64,000 nt of DNA from M3007 sp041736625 (lineage in GTDB: Bacteria > Bacteroidota > Bacteroidia > Chitinophagales > Saprospiraceae). Both the position numbers and the translations under genes were made by a program. The notes under the pieces are model-generated. The model made no database searches. It was not told the DNA's origin and worked only from the letters and a program-made list of their open reading frames with translations. Position 1 is the first letter of the stretch. Each line of letters begins with the position of its first letter. Positions 26,550-34,724 of the stretch are shown one piece after another. Where the stretch lies: the NCBI GenBank assembly GCA_041736625.1, contig JBGSTG010000119.1, forward strand, positions 1 to 64,000, read 5' to 3'.

Positions 26550-27551
26550 TCAGAATCGGGGGCAAAGGATCTGGGGGTCCAGTTCGGCATTTTTATAAAT
26601 TTTGAAAATGTAATTGGCAGCGATCTCGAAACCGCCGCGCGAGTTGCTGACCGTATTGAGGTCCGAGGTGTTGACGTCGTAGGCGATGCCCACGCGCAGG
26701 TCTTTCCAGCGCACGCCGCCCATGAGTTGGAGGGCATCGCTGAGCCGGTAGCCGAGTCCCAGATCGAAGCTGATCTGTTTCTCGGGGTCGAACAGGTAAT
26801 TGCCCATGCCCTGGACGACGATCTCGTCGTTGCCGCTCATGGTTTGGAACAGGAAGGTGGGGCTGAACGTCCAGCGCTCGTTCAGGGCCACGTTGTAGAT
26901 GCCGTGCACGACGGTGCGCCTGGGCTGTTTTGCCTCTCCGCCGTCCAATACGGAGTAATCCGGCTCGAGCAAGTGGTACATAGAAAATCCCAGGCTGAAG
27001 TCCATGGTTTTGTTCAGTTTGGTACGCAGTACCAGACCGCCGTCAAAATCCACGTATTTGGTATTGTCACTGTTTACATTTTCCATAGTGGCACCCATGG
27101 TGAGGAAGTCTTCAAACATCATGTTGTCGCGGTTGACGCCCAACTGGGCCTGTCCGCCCTGAACGCCCAGGGTCAGGTAGGTATTGCCTTTTTTATCGAG
27201 TCCCAGGTGGTAGGACGCGCCAAATTTGACGGCGTTTTGTTCAAACCCTACGGAGCCCGCCTTGTCGCTGAACAGCATCCCGCCGACGCCGACCCAATCT
27301 TTTTTGCGGAAGCCGCGGATGATGGGCGCATCCACCCAGAACGAGGGCGTTTCGAACGGGTTTTTGATCACGCTGGACCACTGGTTGCGGTAAATGCCAC
27401 CCACGCGCGCAGTGCCCTCAAACCCGCCAATGAGGCCGGGGTTCAGGGTCATGGGCGACATGTTGTATTGGGTGAAGTGAATATCCTGGGCGGACAGGGA
27501 TAAACCGGTGAGGCAAAAAAGGAGGATTCCGGTGAGTCGGTTAAAGTACAT
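26550..27551 (-). CDS. PorP/SprF family type IX secretion protein
   Basis: A 333-residue outer-membrane beta-barrel protein. The signal peptide MYFNRLTGILLFCLTGLSLSA is followed at once by the family hallmark QDIHFTQYNMSPMTLNPGLI and GTARVGGIYRNQWSS. The rest alternates beta strands with Gly turns and ends in a barrel strand with a C-terminal Phe (RF). PorP/SprF proteins take part in T9SS function or in the surface attachment of particular T9SS substrates; many Bacteroidota carry several copies, often beside an OmpA-type gene as here. Which substrate this copy serves cannot be told. Confidence 0.9.
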   Translation of the reverse strand: MYFNRLTGILLFCLTGLSLSAQDIHFTQYNMSPMTLNPGLIGGFEGTARVGGIYRNQWSSVIKNPFETPSFWVDAPIIRGFRKKDWVGVGGMLFSDKAGSVGFEQNAVKFGASYHLGLDKKGNTYLTLGVQGGQAQLGVNRDNMMFEDFLTMGATMENVNSDNTKYVDFDGGLVLRTKLNKTMDFSLGFSMYHLLEPDYSVLDGGEAKQPRRTVVHGIYNVALNERWTFSPTFLFQTMSGNDEIVVQGMGNYLFDPEKQISFDLGLGYRLSDALQLMGGVRWKDLRVGIAYDVNTSDLNTVSNSRGGFEIAANYIFKIYKNAELDPQILCPRF

Positions 27552-27673
27552 AAGTGATCGTTTATTGGAACGCAGAAGGTAAAATCCGGCGAAATGTACT
27601 GGATTTTAGCGACACGGATAGAACCTGGCGGCAGCTGGAGAAAAAAATTAAGCGGGAATGGCCATTTTGAGCA

Positions 27674-28633
27674 TCAACGCCCGGCTAAAATACCCAAATC
27701 CTGGTCCTCCATGCAGCGGAAATGCCCCTTGGGGCACCGATCGAACCCGATCTTGGAGCAGGGGCGGCAACGCAGCCCGTGTACTTCCAGTGTGTTGTTC
27801 AGCGCCAGTCCGTCCGGATAAAACGGGTACATACCGAAAGCGGGAATGGTGTTGCCCCAGATCGAAAAAACGGGCTTGCGAAACGCCGCAGCGATGTGCA
27901 TCATGCCGGTGTCGTGGGTGATGATGGCCTTGGCCTGACGGATGAGGGAGGCCGAGCCGTGCAGGCTGAGCCGGCCGCAGGCGTTCGTCACCTTGTCTGG
28001 CGCCTCCTGCCGTATGCGCTCGCCGTCTGCCTGCTCGCCGGGGCCGCCCAGCAGGACGACCGGGGTGCTCAAATTGCGGCAAACTTCGATCATGCGCGCC
28101 AGGGGCAATCGCTTGGTGTGGTGGTTGGCGCCAATGGCAAAAGCCAGAAATTCGGGCGGCAGGCCCCAGTCGGCGGGTTGCACCTCCTCACCGGCGGGAA
28201 TGAAATAATCGAGCCCCGCGCCGTCGTACGACACGCCGAGGAGCGCTGCGGCGTCCAGATAGCGGTGCACCACGTGGCGGTCGGGCAGGCGGTTGATGCG
28301 AAGCGCGACCATCAGCCATTTTTCAAAATTCAACTTGCGGAAAGCGGTCGCCGGTCGCCGGAGCGCCAGGCGCAGGCGCAAGCTGCGCAGGTTGTTGTGC
28401 AGATCGACCACACGGTCGAAGCGCTCGGCCTTCAGCTCCGGCAGGCATTCGGTGATCTCTTTGGAAAAGGTAAAAACGCGGTCCACGTAAGGGTTGGCGT
28501 CCAACAGGGACCGGAATGGCTGTTTGGTGACCACATGCACCTCGGCGCCCAACTGCCGCTTGAGGCAGCGCAACACCGGCGTGGTGAGCACAATGTCGCC
28601 GATGGAGCTGAAACGCACGACGAGCACTTTCAT
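27674..28633 (-). CDS. Glycosyltransferase family 9 (heptosyltransferase-like)
   Basis: A 319-residue GT-B glycosyltransferase. The N-terminus MKVLVVRFSSIGDIVLTTPV is the family 9 signature, and the second Rossmann half carries the donor-binding region VVLLGGPGEQADGERI and THDTGMMHIAAAFRKPVFSI. Family 9 enzymes add heptose or related sugars to the LPS core at the inner membrane. The start is 4 bp after the stop of the Kup gene, so the two are cotranscribed. Sugar specificity is not predictable here. Confidence 0.87.
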   Translation of the reverse strand: MKVLVVRFSSIGDIVLTTPVLRCLKRQLGAEVHVVTKQPFRSLLDANPYVDRVFTFSKEITECLPELKAERFDRVVDLHNNLRSLRLRLALRRPATAFRKLNFEKWLMVALRINRLPDRHVVHRYLDAAALLGVSYDGAGLDYFIPAGEEVQPADWGLPPEFLAFAIGANHHTKRLPLARMIEVCRNLSTPVVLLGGPGEQADGERIRQEAPDKVTNACGRLSLHGSASLIRQAKAIITHDTGMMHIAAAFRKPVFSIWGNTIPAFGMYPFYPDGLALNNTLEVHGLRCRPCSKIGFDRCPKGHFRCMEDQDLGILAGR

Positions 28634-28636
28634 GGG

Positions 28637-30592
28637 TCAGCGGATACGCCGGATCTGGATGTCGTCTACCGGGCGGAGCACCAGCGGGACCTTTTCGATT
28701 TCCACCGAGTTGCTGTCCAGACCGAACCAGTTCTGGGGCGAAGCCGTGAAAGATTTTACCGTCAGGTAGATGTTCATCACAAACTGTTCATAAAAAGGCA
28801 GATCGTTCTCGTGTGAGAGGAACTCCTGGATGATTACGAACTTCATATCGCCCGTGGGGTACTCGTACCTGCTGATGTGGTAGCGGGCTTCCACATTTAC
28901 CTCCCCGGCCTCGATCATGTCCTCGACCACCTTGCGCAGGAAAAGGTTCATGCGCTGCTCCACCCGGAAGCCCAGGCGGAAGGTGACTTTGTACACATCG
29001 TCGGTGGCCAGCGTGTTTACCCGGTACTCCATGGTGTAGGGCTCGTCGGTCACCTCGATGTGTACAAACCAGTACACATCGGCGCGCTTGGGTTGGGTTT
29101 GCAGGATGGAGTACAGAATCTTTTCTTCCACTTCGTTGGCGCGGGCGCTGCTTAAAAACACGAGGTTGGTGGCGTATTTGGGGATGTCCTCGTCATTGCT
29201 CAACGTGATCAGTTGGTCGATGTAGTCGCGCAGCCGAACATTTTCAAGAAAGCGGTTTTTGATCTTTTTGGCTTCCACCCAAACGATCATAAGGAAAAAC
29301 AGCACCGAGGCGATCACAATGGTGATGAACCCGCCATCTTTAAATTTGAGGAGGTTAGCCGTAAAGAAAGCGCCTTCAAAGAGCAGGTACCAGGCCAGGA
29401 ACGCCCAGATGAGCAGGGCATTGACCCGTTTGGTCACAAAATAATTGGACAAAAGGATGGTGCTCATCAGCATGGTGATGGTAACCGATAGCCCGTAGGC
29501 GGCTTCCATCTTGGCGCTCTCCTGGAAGTACACGGTGACAAAAACGCAACCCACCCAGAGCAGGGTGTTCACCGCCGGCACGTACAATTGTCCCTTCAGG
29601 GAAGTGGGAAACACCACCGTGAGTTTGGGCATCAGGCCGAGGCGAATGGCTTCCGACACCAGGGTGAATGAGCCGGAAATCATGGCCTGGCTGGCAATGA
29701 TGGCCGCCATGGTGGCAATAACCACGCCGATGGGCACAAACCAATGGGGCATTATGCCATAAAAGGGATTTGCGTCTTCCGGCAGCGCCTGCCCGGCCAG
29801 GTTCATGCTCCAGGCGGCCTGCCCCAGGTAGTTCAGTACCAGCATAATTTTAACAAATACCCAACTGGCCCGGATGTTCTTTTTCCCGCAGTGGCCCAAA
29901 TCGGCGTACAGGGCCTCGGCGCCCGTTGTACACAGGAACACCGCACCCATGAGTACCAGTGCGTGCGGGTGGGTCAGGAGGAGCTGAACCGCATAATACG
30001 GACTCAAGGCGCGCAAGATGGTGGGCTCCTGAATGACCTGGGAGATACCCAATATGCCCAACATGCTGAACCACAACAACATAACAGGCCCAAAAAAACG
30101 ACCCACCATGGCCGTGCCGAACTGTTGAAACCAAAACAGCACGGAGATGATGGCTACCGTAATGCCGACCGTCGGTATATGCACATCGTGCAGCCCCTCG
30201 ATGGAGTGCAACCCTTCGATGGCGGAGCATACCGAAATGGGGGGCGTAATCATACCCTCCGACAGCACGGCTGCGCCGCCGATCATGGCGGGAAAAATGA
30301 GCCAGCGCCGACGCCGACGCACCAGCGTATACAAGGAAAAAATGCCACCCTCCCCGTTGTTGTCGGCTTCCAGCACCAGGGTGACGTATTTGAACGTGGT
30401 CTGTATCGTCAGCGTCCAGAAAACCAGAGAGACCGCCCCGAGTATGGTATCGGGGTTGATGATACCTTCGGCCAGGATAGCGCGCATCACATACAACGGC
30501 GACGTACCGATGTCGCCGTAAATGATGCCAAGCGTAATCAGCAGACCGGCGACGGTGAGCCGATGGTGGCCATGTGGGTTTTCGGAAGACAT
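28637..30592 (-). CDS. kup: Kup-type potassium uptake permease
   Basis: A 651-residue KUP/HAK/KT transporter with about 12 transmembrane helices in the first ~460 residues. Characteristic segments are LGIIYGDIGTSPLYVMRAIL at the N-terminus, GGIFSLYTLVRR, and GAVFLCTTGAEALYADLGHC. A ~190-residue cytoplasmic C-terminal domain follows. The family imports K+ with protons. It lies 95 bp downstream of a potassium-channel gene on the same strand and 4 bp upstream of the glycosyltransferase gene. A -7 element lies 51 bp before the start. Confidence 0.92.
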   Translation of the reverse strand: MSSENPHGHHRLTVAGLLITLGIIYGDIGTSPLYVMRAILAEGIINPDTILGAVSLVFWTLTIQTTFKYVTLVLEADNNGEGGIFSLYTLVRRRRRWLIFPAMIGGAAVLSEGMITPPISVCSAIEGLHSIEGLHDVHIPTVGITVAIISVLFWFQQFGTAMVGRFFGPVMLLWFSMLGILGISQVIQEPTILRALSPYYAVQLLLTHPHALVLMGAVFLCTTGAEALYADLGHCGKKNIRASWVFVKIMLVLNYLGQAAWSMNLAGQALPEDANPFYGIMPHWFVPIGVVIATMAAIIASQAMISGSFTLVSEAIRLGLMPKLTVVFPTSLKGQLYVPAVNTLLWVGCVFVTVYFQESAKMEAAYGLSVTITMLMSTILLSNYFVTKRVNALLIWAFLAWYLLFEGAFFTANLLKFKDGGFITIVIASVLFFLMIVWVEAKKIKNRFLENVRLRDYIDQLITLSNDEDIPKYATNLVFLSSARANEVEEKILYSILQTQPKRADVYWFVHIEVTDEPYTMEYRVNTLATDDVYKVTFRLGFRVEQRMNLFLRKVVEDMIEAGEVNVEARYHISRYEYPTGDMKFVIIQEFLSHENDLPFYEQFVMNIYLTVKSFTASPQNWFGLDSNSVEIEKVPLVLRPVDDIQIRRIR

Positions 30593-30642
30593 AAAAGGTT
30601 TTGTGATCCCGTTAACTTGAACTTTTCGTCAGTTGATAGACG

Positions 30643-30650
30643 CAAATGTA
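30643..30650 (-). promoter_or_regulatory. -7 element for the kup-glycosyltransferase operon
   Basis: Minus-strand TACATTTG, an exact TAnnTTTG match, 50 bp upstream of the kup ATG in the gap after the K+-channel gene. It suggests kup has its own promoter. Confidence 0.5.
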
Positions 30651-30687
30651 CAGTTGTATTGCAAATGGACGAAAAAAAGCGCAAACG

Positions 30688-31704
30688 TCATTTCATTGTT
30701 TTTTGACAAAATTCCCGGATCTGATCCTGATTGCCCAGCAGCACCAGCCGCCAGCCGCCGGCCAACAGGGTGTCCGGCAACGGGTTGAGGTGAAACTCCC
30801 CGGCCGGGTCGCGCATGGCAATGATGGACACCCTGGCCGCGGCCGCTACACCGGTTTCGGCTAGGGTGCGGCCGACAAAAGACGCCTGCATGTCGTTGAC
30901 CGCCACTTCTTCAAAAGCGACACTGGAATGTCGCAGTGTAGACAGCAAGGTAAAAAACTCCACCAACTCGGGGTTATTGGCCAGCGTAGCCATATAAAAT
31001 CCGCCGATTTGTTCCGGCACGACGGTATGATCGGCCCCGGCCCGCCGGATCTTGATTTCGTCGGCGTGGTTGCTGGCCCGGGAAATGATGCGCAGTCCGG
31101 GGTTGATCTGCCGGGCCGAAAGCACCACAAAAAGGTTGTCGGAGTCGTTGGGCAGGGTGACCACCAGGCACCTGGCGCGGTGAATGCCGGCTTCCTCCAG
31201 CACAGTATCCTGGGTGGCGTCGCCCTCCACGTACAGGTACTCGGTGTCGCGGCGCAGGTTGTCCAGTTTTTCATTCTGGTTTTCAACTACGACAAACCGA
31301 ATACCCTGTTTGGCCAGCTCCCGGGTCACTTCGGTAGCATGGCGGCCATATCCGCAGATGATGATGTGGCCTTGCAGGGCGGCAATTTCAGCGTTCATAC
31401 GGTAGTTTTTAATCAGTTTGGCCAGACCGCCTTCGGCAAAAATGCTGGTCAGGGTGGAGATGCCGTAGGCGAACAATCCGATATTGAAGATGATAAGCAG
31501 CGAAGTGAACAACCGCCCCATCGGCCCCAACGGGTTGACCTCTCCAAACCCTACGGTCGCCACCGTAATAATCGACATGTAGAATGCTTCACCCCAGGTG
31601 TAGCCTTCAATGAGGACATAACCCAGGGCGCCAATGACAATAGAAAAGAACATCAGCAGCACGGCCAGGCGAATCCGGCGAACACTGACGAGAATTTGTG
31701 ACAT
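30688..31704 (-). CDS. Two-TM potassium channel with RCK (TrkA-N) domain
   Basis: With the start at ATG 31704 the protein has 338 residues: two transmembrane helices around a pore loop with the selectivity filter TVATVGFGE (residues 48-55; GFG instead of the common GYG), then an RCK module. The TrkA-N Rossmann fold begins at GHIIICGYGRHATEVTREL and contains EGDATQDTVLEEAGI; a TrkA-C part follows (VGRTLAETGVAAAARVSIIA). MthK-like channels of this layout are gated by ligand binding to a ring of RCK domains. A longer frame to 31776 adds 24 hydrophilic residues. The position before kup suggests a joint role in K+ balance. Confidence 0.88.
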   Translation of the reverse strand: MSQILVSVRRIRLAVLLMFFSIVIGALGYVLIEGYTWGEAFYMSIITVATVGFGEVNPLGPMGRLFTSLLIIFNIGLFAYGISTLTSIFAEGGLAKLIKNYRMNAEIAALQGHIIICGYGRHATEVTRELAKQGIRFVVVENQNEKLDNLRRDTEYLYVEGDATQDTVLEEAGIHRARCLVVTLPNDSDNLFVVLSARQINPGLRIISRASNHADEIKIRRAGADHTVVPEQIGGFYMATLANNPELVEFFTLLSTLRHSSVAFEEVAVNDMQASFVGRTLAETGVAAAARVSIIAMRDPAGEFHLNPLPDTLLAGGWRLVLLGNQDQIREFCQKTMK

Positions 31705-31813
31705 GCGGCGGCTGCCCTTTTGTGGAGGGGCCAACCTCGTGCGCCACATTTCGATAAACAAATGCCATATTCCCATGGTTTCCAGAAAGGGCCTTGTTGT
31801 TCGGCGGTGTAGC

Positions 31814-32335
31814 CTATGGCTCGGTCTTGGAATTCACCACCCGGGCCTGAATGCCGGTGGTGTTGATGTCGGTATTGCCGATCCAGATCATGACGAAGCC
31901 CTTTTCCTTTATCTTCCAGGTGTTGTTGAACCACGGGTCGTTGCAGGAAAGATAAATTTCACTGTTCGCCTCGTCCCAATTCCAGCGGCCTTTGTCCACC
32001 ACCTTTTTGTTCATCAGAATTTCGAAGGTTTGGTCTTCGTGGAAGCGGAGCCACTTGTCGCGAAAATGGTCGTACACATGGGGATCGGTAGCCAGCAGCG
32101 CTTCGTTCATGTGCCACCAACCCGTGCTCAGGTATGCCTTCCGACTGGCCGACGCGGGCGGAATGCGGTCGACCGGGACGGTTACAGACCGGGGCGTTTT
32201 AACAGGTGCAGGAGCAGGCTGGACGGGGACGGTCTCCGCCGTTGCAGCTTGGGGTTCCTTGCTTTTTTGCAGGTTTTTGCACGTAAGAACGCCGAAAAGC
32301 ACGATCAGGGCGGAAAGGAGCAGGTTCAACTTCAT
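31814..32335 (-). CDS. Lipoprotein of unknown function
   Basis: A 173-residue protein starting at ATG 32335 with lipoprotein signal MKLNLLLSALIVLFGVLTC (lipobox VLTC). A Pro/Ala/Val-rich linker spans residues ~25-60, followed by a compact beta domain with paired Trp residues (STGWWHMNEALLATDPH, KGRWNWDEANSEIYLSC, FVMIWIG) that resembles a lipocalin-like fold. A good promoter lies 27 bp upstream, so the start is well supported. The longer frame to 32470 runs into the tRNA and is rejected. Confidence 0.72.
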   Translation of the reverse strand: MKLNLLLSALIVLFGVLTCKNLQKSKEPQAATAETVPVQPAPAPVKTPRSVTVPVDRIPPASASRKAYLSTGWWHMNEALLATDPHVYDHFRDKWLRFHEDQTFEILMNKKVVDKGRWNWDEANSEIYLSCNDPWFNNTWKIKEKGFVMIWIGNTDINTTGIQARVVNSKTEP

Positions 32336-32361
32336 GGCGATGTCTAAACTTCGGTGAAGGG

Positions 32362-32389
32362 CAAAAATACAGCGCAAACGACGGGCCAA
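32362..32389 (-). promoter_or_regulatory. Promoter of the lipoprotein gene
   Basis: Minus-strand TTG (32389-32387), 17-base spacer, TATTTTTG (32369-32362), 27 bp upstream of the ATG at 32335. It lies between the tRNA terminator and the gene. Confidence 0.5.
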
Positions 32390-32400
32390 AAACAAAAAAC

Positions 32401-32431
32401 GTGAGTCATCCCAAGTTGTGGGATGACTCAC
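32401..32431 (-). terminator. Intrinsic terminator of tRNA-Arg
   Basis: Perfect 13-bp stem GTGAGTCATCCCA / TGGGATGACTCAC with a 5-base loop, 16 bp past the tRNA 3' end. On the minus strand it is followed by the T-rich run GTTTTTTGTTTTTGG. Confidence 0.75.
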
Positions 32432-32446
32432 GTGCATTTCGCTTCG

Positions 32447-32518
32447 TAGCCCCGCGTGGAATCGAACCACGATCTGAGGTTCCGGAAACCTCCATTCTAT
32501 CCGTTGAACTACGGAGCC
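32447..32518 (-). tRNA. tRNA-Arg (anticodon CCG)
   Basis: On the minus strand the sequence folds as a tRNA: acceptor GGCTCCG pairs with CGGGGCT (two G-U pairs), D arm GTTC...GAAT, anticodon stem GAGGT/ACCTC with loop TTCCGGA giving anticodon CCG (decodes CGG, Arg), and T arm CGTGG-TTCGATT-CCACG. The discriminator base is A; CCA is not encoded. A promoter lies just upstream and an intrinsic terminator just downstream, so this is a single-gene unit. Confidence 0.93.
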
Positions 32519-32535
32519 ATGCTTTCAGCGCGGCG

Positions 32536-32564
32536 CAAAGATAGTTACTTTTTCAGGTATCAAA
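32536..32564 (-). promoter_or_regulatory. Promoter of tRNA-Arg
   Basis: Minus-strand TTTG (32564-32561), 17-base spacer, TATCTTTG (32543-32536), an exact TAnnTTTG element 17 bp upstream of the tRNA 5' end. Confidence 0.6.
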
Positions 32565-32571
32565 GCCCCTT

Positions 32572-32922
32572 TCAGGGAACCAAATGCATATTTTCCCGAA
32601 TTTCGTCGACGCGTATGCCCAAGTGGGATTCGTCGTATACACATTCCCCGTTGCGGATCAGGAGAACCTGAGGCGACTCGTGGTGCACAGAAAACGTTTC
32701 GGATACCGCATTCGACACCTCCCGATGAGCAATCAGATCAAGATAATAAGCCGCCATTTCGTCGGGTGCAAAATTCCAATCGTCGTTCAATCGGTACTGC
32801 GCCACCGTACTGATGTTGCAGCGGGTACTATGCTTGAAAATAAGACAGGGCAAGCTAAACGAGCGTTGTCTGATTTCTTCAATTTGTTGCACTGCGGTAA
32901 GGGGAATCCACTGGTTGTTCAT
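32572..32922 (-). CDS. ytxJ: Bacilliredoxin YtxJ (monothiol, DUF2847)
   Basis: A 116-residue thioredoxin-fold protein. The active-site motif FKHSTRCNIS matches the YtxJ/BrxC family, which normally reads FKHSTRCPIS; Asn replaces Pro after the reactive Cys. The C-terminal part (SPQVLLIRNGECVYDESHLGI) fits the family, including the cis-turn region before strand 4. YtxJ proteins remove bacillithiol from protein thiols, and their presence suggests that the organism makes bacillithiol. Cytoplasmic. The gene precedes tRNA-Arg on the minus strand and lies 35 bp after the 33-residue lipoprotein gene. Confidence 0.88.
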   Translation of the reverse strand: MNNQWIPLTAVQQIEEIRQRSFSLPCLIFKHSTRCNISTVAQYRLNDDWNFAPDEMAAYYLDLIAHREVSNAVSETFSVHHESPQVLLIRNGECVYDESHLGIRVDEIRENMHLVP

Positions 32923-32957
32923 ACCGGTGAAACACCAAAACCGCTTGGGGGTTCACC

Positions 32958-33059
32958 CTACAGATCTGTTCCCGGGCAACCGTAACCACGGTGGCAGGAC
33001 TCCAGAACAAAGAGCGCGATCATAAATGCAAATGCGAGCAATTTTTGCCAGTTCTTCAT
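32958..33059 (-). CDS. 33-residue small lipoprotein with GYGCP motif
   Basis: A very short gene starting at ATG 33059: MKNWQKLLAFAFMIALFVL then ESCHRGYGCPGTDL. The hydrophobic segment ends in a lipobox-like LESC, so the product would be a lipidated 14-residue peptide with a second Cys in GYGCPG. I recall short Bacteroidota proteins with C-x-x-GYGCP endings, which supports a real gene, but this cannot be verified here. It sits just upstream of ytxJ on the same strand; whether the thiol chemistry of the two is related is unknown. Confidence 0.6.
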   Translation of the reverse strand: MKNWQKLLAFAFMIALFVLESCHRGYGCPGTDL

Positions 33060-33248
33060 GGAATGGTAGCTTTGAATTGTTTGACGTGTGAACAGCTTGT
33101 AAACGCTGCCTGTTTCTACATATTGTGACAAAGGCAGTGCCACTTATTCATAATGACGTAAAATTACCCGCTTCGGTTCACATCTACCCGAACTTTTATC
33201 TTTCATTGTGCAAAATTTAACATTTCAACAAAATAAAATACGGTCAAT

Positions 33249-34637
33249 ATGCAAATTCATTTGATCGCCATCGGCGGAGCGGCCATGCACAACCTCGCCA
33301 TTGCTTTGCACCGGCAAGGACATTGGGTAAGCGGTTCCGACGACGAGATTTACAATCCGGCGCACAACCGATTGAAAAAAGCCGGGTTGTTGCCTGAGGT
33401 TTCCGGATGGTTTCCAGACCGCATTCATTCCGGACTGGATGTGGTAATCCTGGGCATGCACGCCCGCGCCGACAACCCCGAATTGGCCCGGGCGCTGGCG
33501 TTGAAGCTCCCGGTGATGTCCTACCCGGAATTTGTGTTCGAACATGCACGCAACAAGCAGCGGCTGGTGGTGGCGGGCAGCCACGGGAAAACGACCACCA
33601 CCGCCATGGCCATGCACGCCATGCAAAAACAAGGGATGCATTTCGATTACCTGGTGGGCGCCCAACTGGATGGCTTCGACGCGATGGTGTCGCTAACCGA
33701 CGCCCCGGTGATGGTCATAGAGGGCGATGAGTATCTGTCGTCGGCCCTCGACCCGCGACCCAAAATGGTGCATTATCGGCCCCACGCAGCCGCCATAACG
33801 GGTATTGCCTGGGACCACATCAACGTTTTCCCGGTTTTTGAGGATTATCTGCGCGCCTTTGGGCAGTTCATTCAGTCCATGGAGCCCGGTGCGCCACTCT
33901 TCCGACCGGCGCATGACCCGCATCTGGACACCATTTTGTCGGTGTATTGCGGGGAGCGGGCGCCGTCGCAAATGGTGGCATTTTTGCCGTACCCAGGTGC
34001 GATCCGCAGCGGCGTTACCCACATCGCACGGCCGGGCATGCCGGAGGTAGCCCTGCGCGTCTTCGGAACCCACAACCTGCTCAATGCGCGGGCGGCTGCC
34101 CTGCTGTGCGGGGAAGCGGGAATGTCGGAGGACGCTTTCATTGAGGCCCTGGAGTCTTTTTCCGGCGCCGGCAAGCGTTTGCAGGCGCTGGTATCGGAAA
34201 TCGACCGGGCGGCCTGGCTTGACTTTGCGCACGCGCCTTCCAAGGTGGCCGCAACCACTGCCGCCGTAAAAGGCCAGTACCCCGACAGGCGGCTGGTGGC
34301 CGGCGTGGAATTGCACACGTTCAGCAGCCTGAACCGCGAATTTTTACCTCAATACGCCGGAACCCTGCATGCCGCCGACCAGGCGTTTGTATTTTTCTCA
34401 CCGGAAACGTTGTCGGCAAAAAAAATGCCGCCGCTGGATGCCGACTACATCCGGAATTGTTTTTCGCATTCCCAATTGCAGGTTTTTGCCACGGCCGAAG
34501 CACTCGACCGCTGGTTGTCGGAACAGGACTGGTCGAACAAAAACCTGCTGTTGATGTCTTCCGGCCGGTTTGGGGGGTGGGATGCAGCCCAACGGACGCC
34601 TGAAATGCTGGGCGTAAAAGACGGCAAGGTTAAGTGA
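33249..34637 (+). CDS. Mpl-like Mur ligase (UDP-MurNAc : tripeptide ligase type)
   Basis: A 462-residue ATP-dependent Mur ligase. The N-terminal Rossmann domain begins MQIHLIAIGGAAMHNLAIAL with SGSDDEIYNP, the UDP-sugar site. The ATP P-loop is GSHGKTTTTAMAMHAMQ at ~113-130, followed by VIEGDEYLSSALDPRPK, AITGIAWDHINVFPVFEDY and the C-terminal binding-domain motif LDFAHAPSKV. These features match Mpl, which reattaches recycled murein tripeptide to UDP-MurNAc in the cytoplasm, rather than MurC. It stands alone on the plus strand. Confidence 0.85.
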   Translation: MQIHLIAIGGAAMHNLAIALHRQGHWVSGSDDEIYNPAHNRLKKAGLLPEVSGWFPDRIHSGLDVVILGMHARADNPELARALALKLPVMSYPEFVFEHARNKQRLVVAGSHGKTTTTAMAMHAMQKQGMHFDYLVGAQLDGFDAMVSLTDAPVMVIEGDEYLSSALDPRPKMVHYRPHAAAITGIAWDHINVFPVFEDYLRAFGQFIQSMEPGAPLFRPAHDPHLDTILSVYCGERAPSQMVAFLPYPGAIRSGVTHIARPGMPEVALRVFGTHNLLNARAAALLCGEAGMSEDAFIEALESFSGAGKRLQALVSEIDRAAWLDFAHAPSKVAATTAAVKGQYPDRRLVAGVELHTFSSLNREFLPQYAGTLHAADQAFVFFSPETLSAKKMPPLDADYIRNCFSHSQLQVFATAEALDRWLSEQDWSNKNLLLMSSGRFGGWDAAQRTPEMLGVKDGKVK

Positions 34638-34724
34638 TTGTTAAATCTGACGAAATAAACTATCCTTAACATACAAGTTTCACGGCAAACTTATTTTAGC
34701 ATCTGAAATGAACTGCCTAATCAG

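Noticed and set aside
31814..32470. N-terminal extension of the lipoprotein gene to 32470
   Set aside because: It runs across the tRNA terminator and into tRNA-Arg; the ATG at 32335 gives a proper lipoprotein signal and has its own promoter.
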